Positions 1 through 5,608 of a stretch of DNA of 6,644 bases are shown here, one piece after another. The number at the start of each line of letters is the position of its first letter. Positions within the stretch are counted from its first letter, which is position 1. The position numbers were made by a program, and so were the translations under genes. The stretch covers positions 1 to 6,644 of the forward strand of contig CAIWTR010000125.1 of assembly GCA_903915615.1 (NCBI GenBank), read 5' to 3'. Under the pieces are notes generated by a model, which was not told where the DNA came from, ran no database searches, and saw only the letters and a list, made by a program, of their open reading frames with translations. Source of the DNA: an uncultured Armatimonadota bacterium (GTDB taxonomy: Bacteria; Armatimonadota; Armatimonadia; Armatimonadales; Armatimonadaceae).

Positions 1-1235
1 GAATCGAAGACTCTTGCAGGCCCTGTGATGACGGGAACTTTGACGCCTGAAATTTTGGCAACGGCGCCATCCATTGCAAGATTGCCCTTTAGGATAGCCA
101 AGTGGCCCTCAGCGTAGAGGGGCTGATCAAATGGCCGAACAATATCCTGTCCAGTAGGAGGCTCACTCGGTATGTTTGCAAGTGTCTCTGCAATGGTCTG
201 GCCCGTGATGGTCATGCAGTCACCGTGTAAAAGCCCTCGGTCGAGGAGCATCTTCATGATGAGTGGAACACCACCAACGCGATGCAGGTCTGTTGCAACG
301 TACTTGCCACTCGGTTTAAGGTCGCAGAGAACCGGAACTTTGGTGCGGATGCGCTCAAAATCATCCACGGTCAGCGTCACACCTGCCGCATCAGCAATCG
401 CAATAAAGTGGAGGACCGCATTTGTCGAACCACCAAGCGCCATCAGGACTGTAATTGCGTTTTCGAATGCCTTAAACGTTAGCATTTCCGATGGAAGCCT
501 GTTGGCACGAACTGCCTCTACCAAGACACGGCCGCTCTCGGCAGCATTCTCAGCCTTTTCAGGGTCCTCAGCAGCCATAGTGGATGAGCCAGGAAGACTT
601 AACCCTAAGACTTCGATAGCCGACGACATTGTGTTCGCCGTGTACATCCCGCCACAGCTACCCGCACCAGGGATTGCCCGGCACTCAATTTCATGCAGCT
701 CAGTATCGTCTATTTTGCCAGCACTATGTGCACCAACCGCTTCGAAAACACTAACAACGGTGAGGTCTTGACCACGATGCTTTCCAGGCTTGATTGTTCC
801 GCCGTAGACAAAGATGGCGGGAACATTGAGGCGCGCCATCGCAATAATGGCGCCAGGCATGTTCTTGTCACAGCCACCGATGGCAATAACGCCATCCATG
901 CTTTGACCACCAATAACTGTTTCGATGGAATCAGCAATGACTTCACGAGAGACGAGGGAAAACTTCATGCCTTCCGTGCCCATCGAGATTCCATCGGAAA
1001 TCGTAATTGTCCCAAATGTCTGAGGCATACCGCCGGCTTCCCTGACAGCCTGCTCGGCACGCTCAGCTAATGGTCGAATCCCCATATTGCATGGAGTGAT
1101 GGTCGAATGCCCGCTTGCGATACCGATGATTGGCTTTTCAAAGTCACCATCGCCAAATCCGACGGCCCGAAGCATGGACCGGTTCGGGGCGCGATGTGTA
1201 CCTTCGGTTACGATTCGACTGCGATTGTTATCCAC
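1..1235 (-). CDS. ilvD: Dihydroxy-acid dehydratase IlvD, C-terminus cut by window edge
   Basis: Cytoplasmic iron-sulfur and Mg-dependent dehydratase that converts 2,3-dihydroxy-isovalerate and 2,3-dihydroxy-3-methylvalerate to the 2-keto acids of valine/leucine and isoleucine synthesis. I translated the minus strand from the GTG at 1235-1233 and found 411 uninterrupted codons to the edge; the family is usually about 550-620 residues, so roughly a quarter is missing. Three cluster cysteines are visible with family spacing: C49 in TPCN, C122 in GGCDKNMPG and C194 in GSCGGMYTANTM. K124 of GCDK is the lysine that is carbamylated and binds Mg in characterised homologues, and SDGISMGTEGM (80-90) and SLVSREVIADSIE (93-105) are signature stretches. 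The GTG is chosen because AGGAG lies 9 nt upstream. A leader ORF and hairpin precede it. Whether the cluster is [2Fe-2S] or [4Fe-4S] cannot be read from sequence alone. Confidence 0.96.
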   Translation of the reverse strand, partial: MDNNRSRIVTEGTHRAPNRSMLRAVGFGDGDFEKPIIGIASGHSTITPCNMGIRPLAERAEQAVREAGGMPQTFGTITISDGISMGTEGMKFSLVSREVIADSIETVIGGQSMDGVIAIGGCDKNMPGAIIAMARLNVPAIFVYGGTIKPGKHRGQDLTVVSVFEAVGAHSAGKIDDTELHEIECRAIPGAGSCGGMYTANTMSSAIEVLGLSLPGSSTMAAEDPEKAENAAESGRVLVEAVRANRLPSEMLTFKAFENAITVLMALGGSTNAVLHFIAIADAAGVTLTVDDFERIRTKVPVLCDLKPSGKYVATDLHRVGGVPLIMKMLLDRGLLHGDCMTITGQTIAETLANIPSEPPTGQDIVRPFDQPLYAEGHLAILKGNLAMDGAVAKISGVKVPVITGPARVFD

Positions 1236-1244
1236 GATACAAAA

Positions 1245-1249
1245 CTCCT
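1245..1249 (-). promoter_or_regulatory. Ribosome binding site of ilvD
   Basis: On the minus strand this reads AGGAG, 9 nt before the GTG at 1235. It is one of only two strong Shine-Dalgarno matches in the window and it decides the ilvD start. It lies just downstream of the leader hairpin, with 4 nt between the last T of the tract and the AGGAG, so folding there could also affect ribosome access. Confidence 0.8.
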
Positions 1250-1253
1250 GCAC

Positions 1254-1279
1254 AAAAGACTGATGTGTGGATTCAGTCT
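1254..1279 (-). terminator. Hairpin with T-tract in ilvD leader (candidate attenuator/terminator)
   Basis: Read on the minus strand, AGACTGA (1279-1273) and TCAGTCT (1263-1257) form a perfect 7-bp stem with a 9-nt loop. Three further T residues (1256-1254) follow, giving a run of four T counting the last stem base. The stem has only three G:C pairs, so it is weak for an intrinsic terminator. It could end transcripts from the upstream membrane-protein/DUF393 pair, act as an attenuator for ilvD, or mask the adjacent ribosome binding site. The stop codon of the leader ORF is the last three bases of the 5' arm. Confidence 0.5.
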
Positions 1280-1395
1280 ACGGCAGGATTGCGACGAACC
1301 ATATCCGTGGCCTTCGATTTTGAATTAAGCATCCCTATCGGTTGCACTAAGTGAAGTAGAAGCAAACGCGTCTTGGTGAACATTGACACTGACAT
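1273..1395 (-). CDS. Putative ilvD leader peptide (40 aa, Leu-rich)
   Basis: A short ORF between the DUF393 stop and ilvD, read from ATG 1395-1393 to TGA 1275-1273. The 40-residue product begins MSVSMFTKTR and continues LLLLHLVQPI at residues 11-20. Those control-like codons are TTG CTT CTA CTT CAC TTA GTG CAA CCG ATA: five Leu, one Val and one Ile in ten codons, all end products of the pathway served by ilvD. The ORF ends inside the 5' arm of the T-tract hairpin. This resembles leader peptides of amino-acid biosynthetic operons regulated by ribosome stalling. Weak points: the only Shine-Dalgarno-like match, AGGGG, lies 12 nt upstream; a second in-frame ATG (1383-1381) could be used instead; and I could not find a convincing competing antiterminator stem. 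A chance ORF of this size in 175 nt is quite possible; the Leu run and placement are the argument. Confidence 0.45.
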   Translation of the reverse strand: MSVSMFTKTRLLLLHLVQPIGMLNSKSKATDMVRRNPAVD

Positions 1396-1410
1396 TGCAA
1401 ACCAAAGCCC

Positions 1411-1845
1411 CTAGGCAATAAAGCGTGCTTTGAGTGCAGGTGTTGGCATCAGACAGGTTTCTTTGTGGCCAAACCACTTGTAGCGATTACGAGCCACAAC
1501 TCTGTATCCAAAATCTCTAAGTGGATTTGGAATCACTGCGAGCAACACTCCAAGAAACGCCCAGCCTGGTCTAGCGTGATGCCGAAGAAGCAGGCTAACC
1601 GCGGTACTGTGCGTATACAGGTGTCCATCAACGACATAGACCACCGTTGATAAATCCAGTGGTGCATTTAGATGTTTAAGAAGTGCAATCGCTGCATCAC
1701 TTTGAAGTGTACAAAACTGCAATTTGTCATGCTTCTCGACTCGGAGCATAAACTGCAAAGCGCCGTTACAGAGGTTACATACACCATCAAAGAGCATTAA
1801 CGGCCCCTGTGAAACCACTTCACCTCCGCGTGGTTGATCTGACAT
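1411..1845 (-). CDS. DUF393 / DCC-type thiol-disulfide oxidoreductase-like protein
   Basis: A 144-residue protein of the DUF393 family (YuxK/DCC1-like), annotated as thiol-disulfide oxidoreductase-like because of a thioredoxin-like CxxC. The signature is visible at residues 19-27, FDGVCNLCN, with C23 and C26 as the CxxC pair, and the typical C-terminal block RNRYKWFGHKETCLMP lies at 119-134. Length is usual for the family. There is no signal peptide, so a cytoplasmic location is likely; the segment at 95-105 is hydrophobic but too short and interrupted for a sure membrane span. The ATG lies 3 nt after the stop of the upstream membrane-protein gene, with an AAGG 6 nt before the ATG and running into that stop codon, so the two are probably co-transcribed and translationally coupled. 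The exact reaction of this family is not well established, and I do not assign a substrate. Confidence 0.88.
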   Translation of the reverse strand: MSDQPRGGEVVSQGPLMLFDGVCNLCNGALQFMLRVEKHDKLQFCTLQSDAAIALLKHLNAPLDLSTVVYVVDGHLYTHSTAVSLLLRHHARPGWAFLGVLLAVIPNPLRDFGYRVVARNRYKWFGHKETCLMPTPALKARFIA

Positions 1846-1848
1846 TTG

Positions 1849-3081
1849 TTACCTTGAATCCGATGAAACGTGCAGTTTTATCGGTCCCTTGGAGCCAAGA
1901 CGCCGAATGACAAGATCAATACCACCGTTACGCACGGATGCAGCGAGATAGGGCTTGAACTCTTCATTCGTCATTTTGCCCGTCTGAATGGCATCGATTC
2001 GCTCGATAACATCCCCTGGTTTGACCCCGGCTTTTAGCGCTGGCGAGTCCGGTAGGATGCCATTCACAACAAGCTCATTTGAGATTCGCGCGCGTGTGAT
2101 GATGAAGCCGTAGATTGGGCCATCTGGAATCTTGACAGGCTGCGCCATGATGCGTTGCCCCTGCCAGATCATCAAGCCGGCACACACCACAGCGAACGCT
2201 CCACCGATTGCGAGGTCGCGCTTCTCCTGACGGGTGAATGCTGCGTACCGCATGTTTGCAACGAGTATGGCGGCGGCCATCGGAGCAAGCGCAGGAACCG
2301 CACGAACTCCAAGCTGAACGGCAACAATTGCTGTCACCAGAAAACCGAACATCCACCAAAATGTGGAGCGCTCGGACTTGAGCTGAAAGGTCGGATGCCG
2401 GGCAAGACATGCAACGCTGCTGAGAAAGACAGCAATGAAGAGGACATCAGCAGGCCCAATCGTGACCGAGCTGAGCAGCTGAACCGTACGTCCCCCCCAG
2501 CTTCCGGGACTGGCTGCTGCACCTGCACCAACGCTGACGGCACTGATTAAGGGTGATCGGGTTTCGAGCAACGCCCGCACAGGACCGACGGTTACGACAA
2601 CCATGTCAAAAAATGCAGCAAAGCCTGCCGCAGCGAGCAACGTATTCGGATGTTTGATGATCCGGCCGATTGCCGATCCAACGAAGATTGCCCCAAGCGT
2701 CCCAAAGAGATTGTTTGCACTGATCTCGAGGAGTGGATGAATGAGTTTTCTCGAATCGGATGCCCAGAGGACAGTCAGCATCGGTGCCGATAGCAGACAA
2801 CCGGTCAGCAGCAGAAACGCAGTTGATATGCGTAGCTGTGCAGCGGACCTCGCCATGACGAGGAGACATCCAAGAATGGATGCCAAATAGACAACTCCCA
2901 GCAGCTCTGCCGGAATGGAACGTAATGGCGGCAACTGGATACCAATGCCACCATTCGAGGCAGCTAAGATTTCTAGGGCAAATCCAAGGTACCTGTTTAA
3001 GATAACGAGGACAAACGCAAGCAATGTGGACCCTGCGAGGGACCATATTGCTGATGATTGGGAGGAATTAGTCTGTTGCAC
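1849..3081 (-). CDS. Polytopic membrane protein with C-terminal PDZ domain, candidate presenilin-like intramembrane aspartyl protease
   Basis: A 410-residue protein with about nine hydrophobic segments (roughly 13-38, 56-78, 84-106, 120-142, 147-172, 204-226, 241-258, 259-277, 290-307) and a PDZ domain at about 322-405 containing SPALKAGVKPGDVI (346-359). No family is certain. I see three motifs in the order used by presenilin/SPP (A22/GxGD) proteases: FD with D159 followed by MVVVTVGPVRALLET, close to the presenilin stretch after its Tyr-Asp; GPAD with D212 in the GxGD position; and PAL at 263-265. GPAD departs from strict GxGD. Positively charged loops at 78-84, 140-144, 228-238 and 278-289 suggest N-terminus inside and PDZ outside, giving the active-site helices an SPP-like direction. 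The start is GTG with no clear Shine-Dalgarno; a TATACT hexamer 12 nt upstream suggests a very short or absent leader. It is followed directly by the DUF393 gene. Confidence 0.85.
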   Translation of the reverse strand: MQQTNSSQSSAIWSLAGSTLLAFVLVILNRYLGFALEILAASNGGIGIQLPPLRSIPAELLGVVYLASILGCLLVMARSAAQLRISTAFLLLTGCLLSAPMLTVLWASDSRKLIHPLLEISANNLFGTLGAIFVGSAIGRIIKHPNTLLAAAGFAAFFDMVVVTVGPVRALLETRSPLISAVSVGAGAAASPGSWGGRTVQLLSSVTIGPADVLFIAVFLSSVACLARHPTFQLKSERSTFWWMFGFLVTAIVAVQLGVRAVPALAPMAAAILVANMRYAAFTRQEKRDLAIGGAFAVVCAGLMIWQGQRIMAQPVKIPDGPIYGFIITRARISNELVVNGILPDSPALKAGVKPGDVIERIDAIQTGKMTNEEFKPYLAASVRNGGIDLVIRRLGSKGPIKLHVSSDSR

Positions 3082-3093
3082 CGTGATACTCTA

Positions 3094-3101
3094 AGTATAC
3101 T
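3094..3101. promoter_or_regulatory. Palindromic AGTATACT, possible shared -10 element of divergent promoters
   Basis: The 8-bp palindrome supplies TATACT on the plus strand (3096-3101) and on the minus strand (3099-3094). On the minus strand a start site about 7 nt downstream would fall near 3087, only about 6 nt before the GTG of the membrane-protein gene, so its mRNA would be nearly leaderless; this agrees with its missing Shine-Dalgarno. On the plus strand it would give a leader of about 115 nt to the response-regulator gene. The -35 regions are poor in both directions (GCCACA at 17 nt on the minus strand; nothing good on plus), so the call is tentative. Confidence 0.4.
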
Positions 3102-3145
3102 CAACCGCAGTGAATCTGTGGCCCGATTGGTCAAAAGATTGCATT

Positions 3146-3188
3146 GGCAACCCTCGACCGAGACTGGATGCCTTGGTTTTCATAACCA
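3146..3188 (+). other. Two adjacent hairpins in the leader of the ANTAR regulator gene
   Basis: GGCAACC (3146-3152) pairs with GGATGCC (3166-3172) around one A-A mismatch, and CTC/GAG inside its loop (3153-3155/3160-3162) can pair again. One base later TGGTT (3174-3178) pairs with AACCA (3184-3188) around a 5-nt loop. Both lie in the presumed mRNA leader of the regulator/kinase genes. They lack the hexaloops with A at position 1 and G at position 4 that define known ANTAR target RNAs. Structure is by eye only, without energy calculation. Confidence 0.3.
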
Positions 3189-3210
3189 CAGCGCTGTTGA
3201 ACTTGATTAA

Positions 3211-3216
3211 AGGTGG
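3211..3216 (+). promoter_or_regulatory. Ribosome binding site deciding the response-regulator start
   Basis: AGGTGG, a near match to AGGAGG, lies 8 nt before the GTG at 3225. An in-frame GTG at 3213 sits within this site and has no ribosome binding site of its own, so 3225 is the better start and shortens the protein from 195 to 191 residues. Confidence 0.7.
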
Positions 3217-3224
3217 AAAATTCA

Positions 3225-3800
3225 GTGGATCCCTTGCGTATTGTGATCGCAGATGACGAGCCAATCATCCGCATGGACCTGCGGCGAACACTTGAAAACA
3301 TGGGGCATGTTGTTGTCGGTGAAGCCGGCGACGGCCAACAAGCCCTTGAAATAACCAAGGAGTTGAAGCCGGATATCGCCATTCTTGACATCAAAATGCC
3401 AACCATGGATGGCATTGATGCAGCTAAACTGATATCCACAGAAGCCATCGCACCTGTATTGCTTCTCACTGCATATTCTCAGCGGGACTTGGTCGAGCGT
3501 GCCCGGGATGCCGGTGTCTTCGCTTACCTGGTCAAACCATTCAAGGAACTCGATCTGATGCCTGCGATCGAGATCGCAATCGCACGCTTCGAGGAGTTTG
3601 AAGAGCTCGACAGAGAAGTCAATGACCTTGAAAACAAGCTTGACGCCAGAAAAACAGTGGACCGTGCCAAGGGCATTCTCATGGATCAATATGGCTTGAA
3701 AGAGCAGGATGCGTTCCGGCGTATCCAGGTCCAGAGCATGAACACCCGAAAAACGATGCGTGAAATCGCAGACGCGATTATCCTCGCAAACAGCGTTTGA
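3225..3800 (+). CDS. pdtaR: ANTAR-domain response regulator, PdtaR type
   Basis: A 191-residue cytoplasmic regulator with a receiver domain (about 4-120), a coiled-coil linker (about 121-145) and an ANTAR domain (about 137-188). The receiver has all the expected residues: acidic D10/D11, phospho-acceptor D55 in ILDIKMP, T82 in LLTAYS and K104 in YLVKPF. The ANTAR block includes ARKTVDRAKGILM (141-153) and the DAFRRIQ stretch (162-168) typical of the family. ANTAR proteins such as AmiR, NasR, EutV and mycobacterial PdtaR bind paired hairpins in nascent RNA and alter termination or translation, so its targets should be RNAs. The downstream gene encodes a kinase of the matching type, 7 nt away, so the two are very likely co-transcribed partners. 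GTG start chosen from the AGGTGG site. Domain assignment is secure; equivalence to mycobacterial PdtaR in targets is inference. Confidence 0.94.
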   Translation: MDPLRIVIADDEPIIRMDLRRTLENMGHVVVGEAGDGQQALEITKELKPDIAILDIKMPTMDGIDAAKLISTEAIAPVLLLTAYSQRDLVERARDAGVFAYLVKPFKELDLMPAIEIAIARFEEFEELDREVNDLENKLDARKTVDRAKGILMDQYGLKEQDAFRRIQVQSMNTRKTMREIADAIILANSV

Positions 3801-3807
3801 GCCTCTA

Positions 3808-5538
3808 ATGGACGGTACATCCTCCGAGCCAAGCGTTGACACAGAAAAACTGATTCGCCAGCTGGCAAAACGGGATAGCGAGCTCCTCGAAGCTAAAAAG
3901 CGTATCCGCCAGCTGGAAGAATCTCTCGATGCAAGAGCCGCTGAGACCGCCGCGCTTCGCCGCATCGCGGAAGCCACCGGCCACGTCGTAAACCCGGATG
4001 ACCTCCTCCCCCTCATTGCAGAAGTTGCCCTCGAATCGACGGGAACCGATTCTGCCTACGTCTATCTTTTCAACGAGTCACGCGATTACTTGGTTCTGCG
4101 GGCGGCTACTGACAAGTCACTGGATGCATCGATGTTCGGGGCACTCAAGGTAGCCGTCGGCGAAGGCATCACTGGCTGGGTTGCCCGCGAACGTAAGCAC
4201 GTTGCGATTGCGAGCGAAGCGTGGACCGATGAGCGCTTTCACTTTATAAAGTCCCTCGGTGAAGACCGCTTCCAGTCCATTCTCTCCGTTCCCCTCATCT
4301 GGCATGGAGATGTGATCGGTGTTGTGAATGTGCAAACCTACGCACCACATAACTACACCAAAACACAGGTTCAGCTGTTGTCCAGCATCGCATCACAGGT
4401 CGCCGGAGCCATTCAGGCATCACGGCGCGTCCGAAGCGCTGAGAAACGTGCCAGCCACCTGAGCACCGTTGCCGATGTATCCCGTGCCATAACGGGTGAT
4501 CTCTACCTCGAAGAGATTCTGCAGCTGGCAGTTGCCGCAACAAGCCGCATCATGTCGTTTCGCGTCGTTTCTCTATCCCTGGTGGATGAAGAGAAGGGTC
4601 TTCTTGTCCTCAAGGCTGTGAAAAGCCAAAGTAAGGAATATCAGAAGCGACCGAATCTCCCACTAACGCAAGGTATCTCAGGCAAAGTCATCGCATCCGG
4701 ACAGGCGCACACCGTCTTAAACGTCCAGGATGAAGCTGACTACGTCCATAGCGCACTGGCTAAACAAGAGGGTTTGACAAGCGTTGCGATGATTCCCCTC
4801 AAGGTACGCGAACAGGTTACAGGTGTACTCTCCTGCTACACCGAAAAACCACACAAGTTCTCGGCATCCGAGTTGGATGTCCTTTGCACACTTGGAAATC
4901 AGGTGGCAGTCGCCATTCACAATGCAAACCTGATGGTCAAGGGCGCCCTCCTCCAGGAAATGCACCACCGCGTTAAGAATAATCTGCAACAGATTGCATC
5001 CCTGCTGCGATTACAACGACACCATTCTGCCGGTAGGTCATCTGCTGAAGTTCTGGATGAAAGTATAAACCGGGTGATGGCCGTCGCTGCCGTGCATGAC
5101 TTGTTAAGCAGGGATGATCTGGATACCATTGCCATCCGGAAAATCGCCGATTCAATCGTCACAGCAACCCAACAAAGCTTGACATCCCCAACGCACCGCA
5201 TCGATATGTCCGTCGAAGGCCCCGACCTCCGTCTGAACTCCAAGCATGCCAATTCACTTGCATTGATCATCAACGAAATGGTTCAAAACAGCGTTGAGCA
5301 TGGTTTCAAGATCACGCAAACGGGTGAGATTCAGGTCCGAATCACCGAGGAACCGGAGCACTGGCTGTTACAAGTTCGCAATACAGGTGATGCGTTGCCA
5401 GAGGATTTTGATTGGCAGAAGCACCACGACCTTGGCCTCAAGATTGTCGATTCGCTAACGCGTGGCGACCTTGGCGGCGTGTTCTCGCTTTACAGTAAGG
5501 GCGACTGGACCATTTCCGAAGTCCGCTGGCCAAAGTAA
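3808..5538 (+). CDS. pdtaS: Sensor histidine kinase GAF-GAF-HisKA_2-HATPase, PdtaS type
   Basis: A 576-residue kinase with no evident membrane span, hence probably cytoplasmic. In order: a coiled coil (about 14-57), GAF domain 1 (about 60-202), a helical linker, GAF domain 2 (about 222-372), HisKA_2 (about 378-435) and HATPase_c (about 475-574). The phospho-acceptor is H387 in EMHHRVKNNLQ (384-394), closely matching mycobacterial PdtaS. The N-box is NEMVQNSVEHG (489-499) and the G-rich region DLGLKIVDSL (541-550) with DLGG at 554-557; the usual DxG is RNTG (524-527). Mycobacterial PdtaS has GAF-PAS sensors, so the second GAF here differs. The ligand is unknown. The ATG at 3808 follows the regulator stop by 7 nt without a strong Shine-Dalgarno, suggesting translational coupling. 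An ATG at 3760 would overlap the regulator gene by 41 nt and add only 16 residues. Confidence 0.94.
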   Translation: MDGTSSEPSVDTEKLIRQLAKRDSELLEAKKRIRQLEESLDARAAETAALRRIAEATGHVVNPDDLLPLIAEVALESTGTDSAYVYLFNESRDYLVLRAATDKSLDASMFGALKVAVGEGITGWVARERKHVAIASEAWTDERFHFIKSLGEDRFQSILSVPLIWHGDVIGVVNVQTYAPHNYTKTQVQLLSSIASQVAGAIQASRRVRSAEKRASHLSTVADVSRAITGDLYLEEILQLAVAATSRIMSFRVVSLSLVDEEKGLLVLKAVKSQSKEYQKRPNLPLTQGISGKVIASGQAHTVLNVQDEADYVHSALAKQEGLTSVAMIPLKVREQVTGVLSCYTEKPHKFSASELDVLCTLGNQVAVAIHNANLMVKGALLQEMHHRVKNNLQQIASLLRLQRHHSAGRSSAEVLDESINRVMAVAAVHDLLSRDDLDTIAIRKIADSIVTATQQSLTSPTHRIDMSVEGPDLRLNSKHANSLALIINEMVQNSVEHGFKITQTGEIQVRITEEPEHWLLQVRNTGDALPEDFDWQKHHDLGLKIVDSLTRGDLGGVFSLYSKGDWTISEVRWPK

Positions 5539-5567
5539 GAGGACTCCCCGTTTCGTGTCGTTGCTAC

Positions 5568-5583
5568 CGCTGTTGCCTCAGCG
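5568..5583. terminator. Small hairpin in convergent spacer
   Basis: CGCTG (5568-5572) and CAGCG (5579-5583) form a 5-bp stem with a 6-nt loop between the convergent kinase and YCII genes. No T-tract follows on either strand, so it is at best a weak or factor-dependent terminator. The remaining spacer of 5539-5608 shows nothing else. Confidence 0.25.
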
Positions 5584-5608
5584 AATGCAGCCGAATCGTA
5601 AGCCAACG

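Noticed and set aside
172..771. A 199-codon open frame on the plus strand, and further frames at 693-1070
   Set aside because: They lie antisense to the clearly recognisable ilvD coding frame and show no family features of their own.
1383..1388. TTGACA hexamer on the plus strand as a -35 element
   Set aside because: No -10-like sequence follows at 16-18 nt, and no plus-strand gene begins downstream.
1380..1397. Imperfect triple 6-mer ACATTG-ACACTG-ACATTG
   Set aside because: Only three short copies, overlapping the leader ORF start codons; probably chance and not a functional repeat or operator.
2155..2550. Plus-strand open frame of 131 codons
   Set aside because: Antisense shadow of the PDZ membrane protein, with no recognisable domain.
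3116..3191. CTGTGG ... CCACAG inverted repeat across the regulator leader
   Set aside because: Six bases over a 64-nt gap are expected by chance, and its 3' arm overlaps the more local hairpin arm.
3213..3224. GTG at 3213 as start of the response regulator
   Set aside because: It lies within the AGGTGG site that serves the GTG at 3225, and has no ribosome binding site of its own.
3760..3807. Upstream ATG start for the histidine kinase
   Set aside because: It would overlap the regulator gene by 41 nt, and the added 16 residues show no domain; ATG 3808 directly after the regulator stop is simpler.
3222..4016. Minus-strand open frame of 264 codons
   Set aside because: Opposite to the response regulator and the start of the kinase, both of which have full conserved motifs; its low-complexity Ser/Arg and Cys-rich translation is typical of a shadow frame.
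5568..5583. Hexaloop hairpin as an ANTAR target
   Set aside because: Loops are TTGCCT (plus) and AGGCAA (minus); neither has A at position 1 with G at position 4, and no second hairpin is adjacent.
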